DNA from: Eleginops maclovinus
Lineage: Eukaryota > Chordata > Actinopteri > Perciformes > Eleginopidae
NCBI RefSeq assembly: GCF_036324505.1
Contig: NC_086355.1
Location: forward strand, 23,424,018 to 23,488,017
Reading direction: 5' to 3'
Length of the DNA stretch: 64,000 bases
The notes under the pieces are model-generated. The model made no database searches. It saw only the letters and a list, made by a program, of their open reading frames with translations, and had not been told where the DNA came from. Below are positions 1 through 13,228 of this stretch, in pieces; the first letter of the stretch is position 1, and each line of letters opens with the position of its first letter. The translations under genes and the position numbers were made by a program.

Positions 1-1180
1 ACTAGTTAAAACCATGGATCTCCAGAATTGGTTGGTCAATCACTTTTACACGGTGTGGCTCCAGCAAATGTCTTGTCAATTCTCCGGCCGTTAACTTCAT
101 GATAAACCTTCAGTTTCTGCCATCAAAGTTCCAGCTCTCCCGGGTTTCGTCTCCATAAGTTTCCATCACAATCTTTCTTGTTGAAGTAACAAAGTGAAGC
201 AACTGTCATCATGTGAATTGTAAATGCAAACCAAATGAGAGTGACTCAGTCATGTTGAATAAAATAATTGTAATTGTCACAGAAAAACTCTTTGACAGAA
301 AAACGTAATGGTCTCAAAACCATTTTTTTCCAATATTTATTTGGCATGTGTTTCCATGTGTTTTTAAAGTCATCCGTAGAGGTTAAATATGTTTTGGCAC
401 AAAGAGTGCAGTCAGCATTAGGGACACTTCAAAGTAAAGTTCACCAGCGCCCCTTTCTCTGTGCTTGGATAACCAAATTATCCAGGTCAGACTGTTGGAG
501 AGTTGACACGAGTCTGAATTTCATGGTTCTGAAACAAGGTTTGAAAGACATCTGAAACGGAAACATGCAAAAGTGCATGTGATTGACAGTTAGCTGGGTC
601 ATTCTGGCTCAACTTTATGCATGACCTAATTTCCAGGCCCAGCCGACACAAAACATTATCCTTCCAGATGTCAATGCAAAAGCACAATTTGAACACTGTC
701 AGTTGTTAGGTTGGGACACACACACACCCTCAACCTGGGCAGCGTGGTCTCAGTTGTGGGAGGGAATCCACTTCAAGGCACTGGTACTGGTCTGCTGTGC
801 TGTAAATGGGTCTGGTCCTTCCTACATCCAGGACATGGTTGAACCACACACTCCAACACTTAACTCTGCACCAGCCAATCAGCTTGTTCTTCCCGTACTG
901 CGATGTGGACCGAGGTACACCTCAACAAAAGACACACCTGCTTGCTATCCTGGCTCCAAAATGGTGGATCGGGCTCTCCATTGAAAATCGTTATATATTC
1001 CATTGCACACTGAAAACCCACCTGTCTCCTTTGTACCTTTGCAATTGAATTGGACACAAAAAAATAGCTCTCAAATAGTTTAGCCCATTTCAAACTAATG
1101 CACCAGCACTCACAATAGCTTAGCAAACTTGAAGCTATTATATCTGCATTTTGTTGTTGTTCTGAGTTGGTATCTTTATG
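1..1180. other. No gene recognised
   Basis: Mixed-composition DNA with only short, overlapping open frames on both strands. None shows codon bias, a domain or plausible splice boundaries. I see no repeat that I can name. Confidence 0.5.
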
Positions 1181-1186
1181 GTTTAA

Positions 1187-1240
1187 TGCACTTATTGTAA
1201 TTCACTTTGGATAAAAGCATCAGCTAAATGAAATGTAAAG
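1187..1240 (+). repeat. Teleost interspersed-repeat 3' tail
   Basis: The stretch containing CACTTTGGATAAAAGCATC followed by AGCTAAATGAAATGTAA is a mutated form of a 3' tail shared by many fish SINE/LINE-type repeats (a 'GCTTTGGATAAAAGCGTCTG' type core). The upstream body is not recognisable, so this is either a 5'-truncated copy or one decayed beyond recognition. It is not a gene. Confidence 0.55.
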
Positions 1241-4200
1241 AGTGCTGGATGATGTAGCAGAGAGAGGCGTAGAGTACATTTATGTCTAAACTATTGACAT
1301 TATCTGTCATCAAAGGGTTAGGTAGACTACGTTTTAAACTAATAGTGTTTGAGTTTTGGGATATTCATCATTTTAGATGAGGAACACAGTGTTTGTCAAG
1401 GCCTTCCAAAATATATTCAACTAATACAAATCTAATCCAATCATAACTAAAGGTAAGGGTTAGGGTTGGTGTCTGGCTAAGGCTATGAAAGAAAAGTGAT
1501 TGGTTAAATGAAAGACACAGTCATGATTACAACAAAATAAAAGCCTGTCAGGTGTTCTGGGACACATTAAGCAAGGAATAACACCTTTCCTGTAAAAGCC
1601 CATCAATAAAATAGAAAAGTATTTACAAGGGCGCACTCTGACACATTCATAAAGTAGAAAACCTGGAAAGCAGTACAGTGTACAGACAGCCTTATAAATA
1701 ACACCTCATTGATGTGTGTCTCCACTGTCTGCGTCTGCCGGGGGGGGGGGGGGGGGGGGGGCACCTTTTTAACCCTGAGGTGGCAAGTGTTGGCATCGTG
1801 TCAAGCGGAAGTAAGGAGAAGAAAAGGCTGCTGCTGAATTATTGAAAGCACTGGGGACATTTCAAGAACAAAAGAGTCCCCTTAGATAAATGCCACCTCG
1901 ACCTGCCTCCCTTGAGAGGATGTTTATCAGCCAGCCTTCCCACAATGCAACTGGATGCATACGAGCACATACACACCACAATGGAACACAGAAATATTCA
2001 TACCCCTTTAGATGAAAGCTTCTTCAGTAATAGAAGGTTAAAGATGGCAGCCATGTGTTCGAAAGACTTGACTCCACTTGTTGTTCAAACAAAAATAGGC
2101 AAAATTATGTAAATTCATCCAAGGAATTGGTACAAAACTCATCCTATAATGCTGCAAGGCTCGCATGATGGCTCTGTATGCTTTGTGACAAATCTGTCAT
2201 ATTGTGATTTAACAATTAAAAATAGTGCGCTAAATGTTGTGCCAAGTACTCAAAACAAAGTGCCAAATAAAGTCATCTACTATAAAACAATCTGTCAAAT
2301 AATATGTCTAATAATGTGGTTGGAAAACTATATGACCAGCATCTCCCCCCCCCCCCCCCTTCACAGGTGAAAGCTAGCGTCATTCCTTCACAAAAAGTGT
2401 CCGTATCAAAACATAATTATATTAATACTTAAAACGTAAATATCTTAACAGCTAAAAAACTGCTTTTTCCTAATAAACGCCATGACTCAGATATTTCCAT
2501 CATAAATCAAAAGGCTGTTAATGGCTCCAACAACAGCTTTATTCTTACCTCATGGGTCAGGGAAAATGATCATAAGGGTTAAAGTCAGGTATATCTATCA
2601 ATCCAGCTATCCTATTTCCACATTCATATTACAGGGTCAAACAACTATGTGTTTGGATTTGTTTCAAAATTATTTTTGTAGAATGTATAACCTGGTAAAC
2701 GATGTTGAATTGGCTGTAAACACAGAGTCATTGTCAAAAAAGGTTAATATTTCATAATCCCTGTGGTCCTTTACTTCATAAGAGTAAACAGCCACAATAG
2801 CAGCTTTCTGACGAAGGTAAAGAAAACCCAGAAAGAGGATTATTGTCAAATTCCCAGAGTGTATGGTCCTGAGCAGTTGTGCTGAAGAAAGGCAGAAAGT
2901 CAATATGTCGAATCACGTGTGACCTCTGTAAATGTTAGTTATGTTGACAGCACAGAGGTATAGCCACTAGAGGAAGGATATATAGGGGAACTGACCCAAA
3001 AAATCAACAAATCAAACAAAGCGTCAACCCCTATCCTCTGCCCTGCAGAATTAGCTGAATGCTAATGCTGGAATGCCAACATGTTGATGTTTAGCAGGTT
3101 TATTCAATAGACGCACACTTTTGGATGAATTATTCAGCTCTATATATAATAATCATCTGCTGTGTTTTTTGGTCATAACCTAAAGTATTTGACATGAACA
3201 TAATTTGGTGCTCTAAATATTTTTCAAATGGATAAATGTCAGTACTATTTTAACATATTTCACTGTGGTGGGTTAACCGGGAAACAGTCAATTTCATTTA
3301 ATCCTTTTAACTACATTACAAATTGTTTGACATTCAGGTTTTTTTCATAATTTATTACATTTTATTTATATTTATTTATACAATTTCACTTTTAACAAAG
3401 TACAACATTTCTCCTTTAAAATATGTAAAATAAAATGTTTTGCTGTTTGAATGGGGGGGGGGGGGGGGGGTTTGAATTAGATTGTTTTGGCTAATCTTCA
3501 CAGGCCACGGCGGTGACGAAGAAGTGGTGGGGGGTTCAGTGTAGAGACCCCAGAAGGGCCCTGTGGCCAGAGAGCACCCCCGTGGTCCAAAGTGCTTCGC
3601 CTTCCTTGAAAGATGGATCCGCCACTCGCTTCCTGGCTGCTCCTGAACGACGTCCCCCTGCGAGCTTCCTGTGCATAATTGTCCCCAGCTGTAACACTGG
3701 GGATAAATAGGGCCGTGGAGACAACAGATTTGTAATTTTGGGTTAAGAGTGAAAAGGAGGGAAATTGGTAGCAGGCCACAGAAATTAGCATTCTTTTGGC
3801 TTTAGAGGGGATTAAATATTAAATAGCTGCAAAGTCCCCAAAGCTTCGGGATCTTGGGAGAGAGGGTGCTTGGTTGGAGATGAGAGGCAGCGGCGGGGGG
3901 GGGGGGGTGTTCTTCTGAAGGTTTTTGTTTGGGCCACAGATGGTTGGTTTCACTAGCCTGTGTACCTCCTGCAGAGCTGAGCCCAGGAGATAGCACACCC
4001 GTCTATTATTGATGCTTGTTTAGGAGCTTTTACTGTGCTTCATTGGCTTTCAAGTGTCTATTACACAGCAACCTGCCGGCGAAACACTTCCACACAATTG
4101 GTGAGAAAGGGAAAAAAGCAGGAGTATAACAATATAATCACACAAGGATCCTCTGAAAGTAATGGCTATTGGTCTTTCAAACACAGGTGTCAGCTCTGTA

Positions 4201-4860
4201 GATGTTTGGTACTTACTCTGTTAAAACAGGACAGGTACAGAGAGAACCACTGCGCTTGAAATATAAATGCTGTCTGCATCATTGATCAATTTAAAAATTT
4301 CAACTGATCAGACACTTCATTACTTAAACCTGTGTACCTAGACATTTCAATATAACAGCTCAATGATTGATTTAAACGGAGAGATATTAATAAAATGTTC
4401 GTTAATGGGGTTTGAAATGTGCAGTAATGTTAAACTGGACTGAGGTGATTGTAATGTTTAATAAATGACATATGTTATTCTTATGTAATTATTTTATTTT
4501 CTAAAAATATACATTTACACAGCTAGCATATTAGCATCAGGGAAATTAGTGAAATATGGAGTTAGCGAAGGATAGTCATCAACTGGATCAACATGTTAAG
4601 CTAATGGTAACATTAGACTAGTAGACTCACCAGAAGCAAGCCTTAAAGGGGCGGGGCAGGGGAGTAACACATGGAACACCGAAACAGGAAATAAAACTCA
4701 GTGTGCCATCTGAATTGTGAAGCCTTACACCAAACTTACTGGTGAAATCACTTGAATTATCTGACAGGAAATGTATCAGATTTCGAACAGCTAGCCCTTT
4801 AGACACTCAACTACAACTAACATGCACTTGTAAATAAAAAGACCCGGAAAGACATTGACA
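1241..4860. other. Single-copy DNA with homopolymer runs
   Basis: No gene is supported. Long homopolymers are a G22 run at 1740-1761, C15 at 2345-2359, G18 at 3453-3470 and G13 at 3895-3907. The block around 3590-3730 is more GC-rich than its surroundings and contains a TGTGCATAATTG motif, so it could be conserved non-coding sequence; this is only an impression from composition. Confidence 0.4.
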
Positions 4861-4861
4861 G

Positions 4862-5528
4862 GGTTCTTCCGGAGATACTGTGGGAGGTGCTGCTGAACTG
4901 GTGGCCTCTTTTCAGGGCCATCTAATCGATATTCAACAACAGGATCTTGATGTGTAGTCAGTGGGGGAGTCGGGCTTTAGTTTGTTGGGCTGAGGATTGC
5001 ATTGCTGTTTTTTTGCAGATGATGTGGTTCTGTTGGCTTCATCACTCTTTCATTGGATCTGTTCGCAGCCGAGTGTGAAACAGCTGGAATGAGGACCAGC
5101 ACGTCTTAATCTATGGCAATGGTTCTCAGCAGGAAACCAATGAACTGTCTTCTCTGAGTAGGTAATGAGTTCTTATTCTAACAGAAGGAGATCAAGTATC
5201 TCGGAGTCTTGTTCTCAAGGGAAGGGTCAATTGAGTTTGAGATGGAAAGGAAAATCACAATGGCGATTTGCTTGCATAAAGTAGTGAGTTAAGTTTGATC
5301 AGTAACCTAGTTATGATGCCACCTGGCCGCCTCCCTAGGGAGGTGTCCTAGGAACGTCCAGCTGGGAGGAGACCTATAGGGGCAGACACAGGACCAGGTG
5401 GAGGGATTATATCTCAAGCGCCTTGCAATCCCCCAGTCAGTGCTGGTTGATGTGGCCAGAGAAGGGGACGTTTAGGGAGGCCTGCTGGAACCGCTACCTC
5501 CTCAGCACGGATGAAGATGGATGGATGC
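4862..5528 (+). pseudogene. Dead LINE (non-LTR retrotransposon) 3' end
   Basis: The remnant reads left to right as the reverse transcriptase C-terminal half and the tail of a fish LINE. Around 5011-5035 a GCAGATGATGTGGTTCTGTT segment encodes the polymerase motif F/A-D-D-V-V-L-L-A-S. The following stretch reads as the usual 'aaeceaaGmr' and 'eaMVLSR' region with stops and frameshifts, then the 'eeiKYLGVLF' segment near 5190-5215. From 5320 to 5515 it matches the C-terminal part (MPPGRLPREVS type reading), and it ends in GATG repeats (5516-5528), the typical short tandem tail of these LINEs. There are many disabling changes and no 5' part. The exact clade (RTE-like or another) cannot be settled by eye. 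Confidence 0.8.
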
Positions 5529-8500
5529 AATTGTGGAATTTGTTGTGTCTACATTTCTAATCAGATGGCATTCAATTGAGACATAAGTGCATGCTTTTTT
5601 CAGTTTGATTGTGTTTTTGTTTGAATTTGGTTTGTTCAGGTTCAACAAATGAAAAATATGACTAAAAAAAATGTAGCATCACAAGGCATCACTCTAGTCA
5701 ACTGAAAAGCAAAAATGAAACTTACATTTTCTTTACTGAATCATTATACTCAGATGGGGCCTAATCACAGTCAGACACCCCTGTTGATCCTCAGGGGCTT
5801 GCTTTATTCTGAGACATTTAAGCAGCTACTCCATTTGTCCTTAGTGATAAACTAAGGGAAGGCCTATACTACTGAGTTGAGTCCTTATACTGCCTGTATC
5901 ACAGTACCAGAGATCAATCAATTCCCAAAACCTACAATAAACAATCTAACTACAGAGTACATTTCATTTGTTCGTCATTAATGAAAGCCCAATTTTAAAT
6001 CCCCCCCAAATCCAACAATATGTTCAAAGATTTCCAAAATATAAGGTTCTGTTGCACATATTTTAAGACTCAACCTGACCTGGTAAATGTAAGGTAAAGA
6101 TGCAAAGGTTGAACCAGACTAAAGCTTTCCTCCATTCTCAAGTCTTGGGCTTTTTATGACTTACTTTTACTCATGAATCATCTGTGGAAAGAGAACAGTC
6201 CTGCTTTCTATTTAAGGTTTTGAAAGTGCCTCCGGTTTATATATTGTGCAGCATGTTACATTAAAGATTAAAGTAGCCTTTGCTTTTCATTTTGTTTTAC
6301 ATTTGACACCATCAGTGAGCTCAAAGAGATGTTTCAAAGAGATTACATTTTGTTTAAGCATCAACTCGAAGCAATGCAGAGATGTCAGTGCTGCAATAAA
6401 CAGAGTTCAATAGTGAGTATATATAAATATATTTATATATGAATATCAGCATGACCATGAAGGAGTTGAGTTTAATTAAGCAGGCACTGGTGTAAAAATA
6501 CAAGATTCTGTGATTGGACACTAGAAAATTCAAAAACTAGAAATCAGGAAATGGATTCCTATTTTTGGCAGACTGAAATGAGCCTGTGATAGATTCTTTA
6601 AATGACAAGATCCTGGATGGAATTCGAAATAAAATGTTTACAGTATGGTCTGGTTTGTTTGTTCTCTGCAGGTCTGTTGTTGTGAAAAATTAAACCTGGC
6701 CGCTGTATTTGCAACCTGCTCAGCGTGGCCCCGCATTTCATCTGCATCGCGCAAGTCTGCAAATGAAAGCAAGATGTGACAGACCGCCTGTCATCTCTGT
6801 GTCCGCGTGAAGCTCTTAATTACTTACCTTCTGCGAAAATATGTTGGAAAAAAGAAACCAGAGGAAACAAACTTCCTGTGGGTCGCTTGCTGGCTCCCAT
6901 CATTACGCCTCTCCTTTGAAGTGGCAGCAGATTTGAAAGCAACTGACCCAAGGTTTTCCTCCCATTTTCATCTCTTTTCTCCCCCTGCCCCATCTGAGTG
7001 CTGACGTACTCATTAAGGAGGGCTGGAATCAAATTAGCAGCCTCTTAGTCAATCACATGTGGATCTTTTGCTCATTATGGCGCTCCCACAGCTCACCTTC
7101 AGCAAAATCTTTGCTCAGATCTTATTGCACCTTGCTTTTATTCCACGCTGTCAGCAAACGAGCACTGAGTGCATCCTAACTTGATTTGCCTCTCTGTATT
7201 TACACTTCCCTTCACAAAGTGCTGTGACCTAGAAGGCTTTTGATTTCTCGAGAGCATTTCTGATTCAATAAGACCTTTGTTTAGAACTAAGAAGTACAAA
7301 CTAACTGTGGCGGGACCTGTTTTTAATGAAACTATGTCAAAAATTGTGTACTGATGTGTTGCTAAATGACCTGGTAAAATGAATAGCATTTAAATTGAGT
7401 TGTAATTGTTTGATTTAAAGAACTGCATGTGTCTGTTGTGACATTGTCATCATGAAACACAGGCACACTGTACACGCCCGTCCATCACCTGTCCTAACAC
7501 ATCCTTATTTCCTGCTGCAGTACATGAAGGCCACACTACCTACTGCAATTGCTCTGTGAGGACATTACAACATTAAGATAATCAAGATGGAACATTGACC
7601 AAAACATTTAAAGACTTGGTTATGTTTCCAAATGTTTTGATTGTAACAAAATACAACTTTAGCCTCTTGCATGAGAGTTGGGTGCAGTACACGCCCGTCC
7701 ACATCTCCCGCTACATAACCTTGCTTTCTCCATTATTCTGGAAGATGTTGTCCTTCAGATATGTCCAAAATCTGAATTACTATGGATACTGGGACTGTTG
7801 TTTTGTTTTAGTTTGTCTTGAGGAACCTAGTAGGACCATGTCAATATGTTTATGAACACATTCAATGCTGCCGAATGTGTATTTACAATTGCTTTGCTTT
7901 TTAACTCTTTAAATGTATTTTGGGGATACAGTGATTCGACAGACTTTGTCCAAGTGTAAGATGGGTCTAATATAAATGTAACAATGGTGGTGTCATATCA
8001 TTGTAATTATGCTGTAATATGGGTGTAATAAGGGAATAGTAATATATAAAATGTGCAATGTATAAAATAGCAACATCAGTAACAATGGCGCACAACAACC
8101 ATCATGAAACTGCAGCCAGAAAATCCCTAGAAGTCACAAAGATGAAAAATGCATGACAAAAGTTAGACAATTTTCACTACTGTCATAATGTCACAAACAA
8201 ATGAAAATTCATATCAATATTGGCCAAAACAGATATTTGCTAATGGCCAACCTCCAGAGTAGGTGCCGACAAAAACACTGCTATAGTGAGTGTTTAGCTC
8301 TTTTGCCACTTAATTGGTCACATGATGCTGTCTGTCATCAGGAACACATTAATGCATGGAGCACTCAGCACATGCTGCCATTAATGCCTTTGTCGTGAGG
8401 CACAGAGTATCATAAGTGGCCCTCAGGTACCTCACAGCCAGGGGTTACTGTTTTTAATTGTCATCTTGTATTCTGATGTCTGTCTTGTATTATTTGTTTT

Positions 8501-8786
8501 TGTCCCCAAAATACAAACTAATGAGAAAGCGTCCTTGTCCTTGTGCTGATAAATTGCCTGTTAGTGGAAGGTCAGACGAGCCATCTGGAAGACCTGACAG
8601 AACCTGAACCAGTGGTGACCTGGCAGCAACACAAACGGCACAGAAAAAACACCAGAAGAGTAAGTAACTGAAGGTGCAGTGTTAGAGGGCAGTTATTATA
8701 TGTCCTTGTTATTGTAAACCAATCAAATAAAAGAGACAAAAAATAACAACCCGTTAGCCTGTCCTTCAATACATTCGATACAATAC
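5529..8786. other. Single-copy DNA, possible conserved non-coding blocks
   Basis: No gene is supported. Two blocks, about 6700-7130 and 8200-8460, have balanced composition and several homeodomain-like (TTAATT, TTAATG) and HMG-like sites, unlike the AT-rich flanks. The second includes ACTTAATTGGTCACATGATG. They could be conserved non-coding elements. A short TACATGAAGG segment at 7521 sits between splice-like signals but is too short to call an exon. Confidence 0.35.
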
Positions 8787-8787
8787 A

Positions 8788-9228
8788 AAGAGGCCCGATG
8801 CTTTTGGGGGGTTTTCCCTTTCCTTTGGTGTGTTATTTAGGTTTGTGTGCATGTAAATAGTCTTGCAACAGCTAGAATCTTCTACCACACTCCCCACCCC
8901 CTGCCTGAAACACCTTCATTGGACTCCTTTGCTCACTTTCAGATCATAGTGACATCACTATGTAAAACTTCTATTGTGCTCCACTCTTCCACATTCTACC
9001 ATATAGGCTAAGCGGCAGGATATCTTTAAGCGGTTGACCAATGACAACAGAGCAGGCCAGCTAACCAATCAGAGATGACTGGGCTCTGGTTTCAGACAGA
9101 GGGTGAAAAGACGTGCTGCAGCACAGGAAGTATGAGAAAACTAAAGAACTTTTTGAACATTAAAGCATGGAGACATTTCAAGTAGAGACACAAAATATAA
9201 ATATGAACCTGGAAAGGAGTATAATATG
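8788..9228 (+). mobile_element. Family B TTAA miniature element, copy 1
   Basis: This is one of six related copies in the window. It starts AAGAGGCCC, runs through the family signature 'GGGGGTTTTCCCTTTCCTTT', and holds the diagnostic core CTGGGCTCTGGTTTCAGACAG and the GAACATTAAAGCATGGAGAC segment. It ends near ATAATATGTG, where the 3' terminus is degraded and TTAA is lost. It has no coding capacity and is a non-autonomous DNA transposon. Other copies lie at 16590, 23216, 29727, 30784 and 61179. Confidence 0.8.
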
Positions 9229-9230
9229 TG

Positions 9231-10832
9231 TTTTTAACTCTATCCTATTCCCCATTGAAGACACAGATCTTTAAAAGTAAGTGTAAAAAACATTAACATT
9301 TTTTCTTTCAAAAGTATTTGTATGTGCACTGTTACCTTAGAGTACCCTTAAAGAAGGAAATAGCTCATCTGTTGTGAACTATACTTTGATGCAGACTGTC
9401 ACAACATTGTTGTCGCATAGTTAGTTTGGACAGCAGAGCGGTGTATATGGGATGACTGAAAATAATCTAAGTTGTTCATAGTAACACGGGTAAACCAATG
9501 TGGCTCACTGATGTGTTTTTAATAACCATGGCACAGAGAAATCAGATATATCAGACTTTGAGGCAATCGGTACATGTTAGTAAGATACATCAATTGGTGG
9601 TTTTGTTTTAATTGGATATGTTGACTCCACGTACACGAATTACCAGATTCATGCTTTTAAAAAATTTCCAATGCATATATTGAATGAGATGTACTACAGG
9701 GGTTAAGGTCAGCTGTTATTCAGATGATACTGTGTGGAAGTGAAGTGAAGCCAATTATATAACAATTGTGTCTGTGACAGTGGTCAGTATAACAAGGCTA
9801 CAAAGCATTTGTTGATAATGGTTTTGCTATTAGTCTGACAATGCAGGCAGATAATTGCAAATGTTGTGTTGAAGTGAAAATTCATTAAATCCACTGAGTT
9901 TTGTTATATGCCTAAATGTGTCGTATGCCTAGTAGTTTGTGTAACGTACTCTCTATCCTCATGATTCTGCTGGCTTCAGCTGCTTTCAACCTGCAGCCCC
10001 ACCCTGTCTTACGCTATAAACAACACAGACAAAGGCTTGGCAGACTGTAAGATCTTCCATTTGGCTAACATGGCTCCTCCACTCGTCTTACATGTGGAGA
10101 TTCTACAGGGAGATGGAGGAATCTCATTTTAAAAACAAGATGACACTAAATCATTACGCACAGCAGGCTTTTTTTCCCTCAGGCTCAGATTGTCTCTTGA
10201 TTATGAACTTGCCTTTATTAACTGACCAAACTGAAATTACACCAATTGTCTTGTGTGAACAACACAGAGAGTATGTCATTATGAATGATTTTACACCAAA
10301 AGATCATGCAATTACAGATAAAACAAATGAAATATGTCTTATACAGAGCAAAGTTAGGATAGAACAGATTATAGCAGTGACTGTTTGGCAGACATTTGGA
10401 TCACTTCACTATTCCTGGATCATTTTACTATTCAGTTTACTATTCCCTCTAAGGACATAATACTGAGGCTTATATCGAGAATGCCTGCAAGAGGAAGACT
10501 ATCCTCACAAGAAAAAAACAACTTCATTTCTGTTATTTATGAGAAGACTCCATGGACTTCATTCATGGTAATTTGACCCCACAGAACATAGGAGCTGGTC
10601 TAACTCAGCTAAGAAAACTTACGTTGTTTTTGTCATTATATGACTTTGAAACTGACCCTTTAAAGTCACACAATGACAGAAATAAACTAACCAATCTAGG
10701 CAGTGGTACACCAGCATTGCTTATTTTCAAAGAGGCTAAACAAAATATTCTCAATGAGGTATGGTAACTTTGGTGAGAGCCTAGTAACAGCTTCAGTTTC
10801 CCATTGGTGACTTAGACAGTGACTAGCTGTCT
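9231..10832. other. No gene recognised
   Basis: AT-rich DNA. The longest open frame (from 10092, about 120 codons) has no bias, domain or splice context and is probably chance. I see no clear repeats. Confidence 0.45.
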
Positions 10833-10836
10833 TTAA

Positions 10837-11112
10837 GGTCTCCTATTAAGCTATATTTGAACAATATATTGTAGGGCCATATATATACAAAACTTGTCTG
10901 TGAAGTGTTTTGCTCAAAATACCAAACAGACCCCCATTGCAGCATGAATAATCTGGATCAGCTCGTTTGTACCCCCGTTTTTAGAGATGTGGGTAAGGAG
11001 GAAAAGAGAGAGGGTTGTATTTTCTGACACTTTGTGAGTGTCCTTACACACCGGGGACACATATTAATGTATAAAAGACATTGAAAAGTGCACTTTGCAT
11101 AATAGGGGACCT
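10837..11112 (+). mobile_element. Family A TTAA miniature element, internally deleted copy
   Basis: The 276-bp element begins GGTCTCCTATTA and ends in the inverted form TAATAGGGGACC. TTAA is present on both sides (10833-10836 and 11113-11116). Its left 110 bp match the left end of the copy at 33437, and its right 150 bp match that copy's right end (GATCAGCTCGTTTGTACCCC is shared). It therefore arose by deleting about 500 internal bp from the longer form. It is non-autonomous. Confidence 0.85.
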
Positions 11113-11116
11113 TTAA

Positions 11117-12490
11117 GGTAAGGTGGTGAAAACATTTTAATACATCTACCTGAACTAATATTTCATTCCTAATTTGTTTTCTGTTACTTACAACATATGT
11201 TGCTGCTCCTTCGTCCACATTCTTGTCTTCTAATACTTTAGCTCCAGTTTGTTTCACTGGAATGCCATTGACGTTATTGGACGAGCAAATGGTGTTAGCC
11301 AGGAGTGAGACAGAATATCTCGAGTCTAGTTCAATGTGCTTTATGGAAACATGGCTGCACCAACATTTCAATTGATGGCTTCCGGACTATTTGGGACAAC
11401 ATTGATTGCCTAGAGAGTTTCACCATGTCTTCACCATTCTGATTCTGTAGGTTATACCTTTACGATACATACATAAAATCCAACATCCAAAAGATTGAAA
11501 TTCTTTAACCAGAGCAGTGTCCAATCAGACACGAGTCATTTAAATAATGTTAGTTATAGCCAAACACAATGCTACCGGCCACTCCATCTGTCCTGCTGAT
11601 TAGGGTGCTCAGAAAGAAAGTCCAGTGTTATGTTGGAAGGCAATGACAAAGTATGTATTTTGTTGTTTAGGGACAAGGAGTTGTTGACAACTCTTCACTG
11701 TTTCACCATCTGTTGTGGACAAAAATAGCAAGACCCCCTCCTGTCCACTTTCAAAGCAACTCCTGTCTTCCCTCCAGAGAGCCAAGGAGTCCAGATTGTT
11801 AATGTTTCCATTGTCATTGAAGTAAGACACTGCTTGTTTTTTGCATAACAAAATAGAGTAAGGCAAATGGAGTCTGCTCAGGTGTCATGTTGTTAGTGTT
11901 GAACCTCAGACTCTTCATAACAAATGGTCATAAGATGGGGACCGGGAGGAAATAAAAAAAATATACCTCATTAGATAGGGGGTGACATTACAGGAGAGTT
12001 GGGGATTAAAATGGCCTATTATTTGCCTCATCAGTCCAGAAGGCATGTTACAGGATATGATGTGTAATATACAAATGCAGGACTGAAGAGAAAACCTGCC
12101 AGCAGAGCTGAAGAGGAGACAAAGATGTGCAGTGAAATTAAATCAAAAATTATACTCAAAATCACAAGTCTTCACACACAAACATGAGACATGCAAAAAA
12201 TAAACATCCATACATTTGTTTAGAAATCACAGGGGGGAAAGAAACACCGTACAATTCATATTTTCCTTAGCAACAAATCAATCTGGGGAAAATTGTCCAT
12301 ACATAGCAAACAAGCAATGCTAACAGCTAATGTAGCATTCTTTTAATAGTGAGTGGAATATCAAGCAAAATAGAAGTGAGTAAACATAAAAAAATATATA
12401 ATGTCAAACTGAGCTAATACAAATGAAGTAGTCAGCCACCTCTATTCATGGCAAAAAATGCAGAATCCCAATTGAAAAGAATGACAGGAT
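11117..12490. other. No gene recognised
   Basis: AT-rich, single-copy looking sequence. Minus-strand frames at 10958-11371 overlap the mobile element and are not genes. Confidence 0.45.
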
Positions 12491-12492
12491 TG

Positions 12493-12560
12493 GTCCGCCG
12501 GATAGTTTAACGGATAGAGCTGGCGGCTTAGTTATGCAGGTTCGACTCCCTGGCCCACAA
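12493..12560 (+). repeat. tRNA-like pseudogene or SINE head
   Basis: The segment contains TAGTTTAACGGATAG, which resembles a pol III A box, and a perfect B-box type GGTTCGACTCC about 36 bp downstream. The acceptor arms do not pair cleanly and the T stem has an extra base, so a functional tRNA is unlikely. It is best read as a tRNA-derived SINE head or a decayed tRNA copy. Confidence 0.5.
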
Positions 12561-13228
12561 AGCATCAGCCATCACCTCTCCTTTCATCACTATATCATGA
12601 ATAACAGCACTCTCTTTATCTGATATCTATAAGGAATGTTGAAATCTCAATTACACCAGTATAAATTGCCATTAGCTAATTAAGGCCGTTTTTTATTTGT
12701 TTAGTTGGGGTAAAAAAATGACCCACAAACACGGACAGGATGAGATTCAAAGTTACTGTTCAAATCCTTTCATCTCCCAAAGAGGAAAACTTCTTATCAG
12801 AATGAGGCATACATGGACATTAAAGTTTCACTTAAAATATAATTGTGCAAACCTTTCCCAGAAGTCAATTATGGTTTTGTCTTTATGAACTTTCTTCAGT
12901 TTAATGGCTATTGCGCCTCTGATGTTTTACAATAGCATATTCAATATTGGCAGTGTGGAAAATCACCTTTTGAACCTCTAAGTGTCTTGCTTATGGACAC
13001 TTCAGTATGTATTTGAGGTATTGTCTTCCTGATGACTACAACAATCTTTATTTCTATTGTTATGTACAATCATGATTCTAGTTAGAAATCATCCAAAGTG
13101 TGCCTGTACACATTGTTTACTGTCAGCGCTGGTAAAAGGAAGTCATTGATATTCAGTTAGAGAATGCCTCCCACAATTCCCCAGTCCCCACTCAAGTGGT
13201 TATACAATTATATTCAGAGAAACAATAA
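12561..13228. other. No gene recognised
   Basis: AT-rich sequence with no supported gene or named repeat. Confidence 0.4.

Noticed and set aside
1450..1470. Telomere-like GGGTTAGGGTT
   Set aside because: Only two units; too short to be interstitial telomeric sequence.
10092..10460. 122-codon plus-strand frame
   Set aside because: No family resemblance, no codon bias and no splice context; expected by chance over 64 kb.
12493..12560. Functional tRNA gene
   Set aside because: A- and B-box-like sequences are present but the acceptor stem does not pair and the T stem is disturbed.
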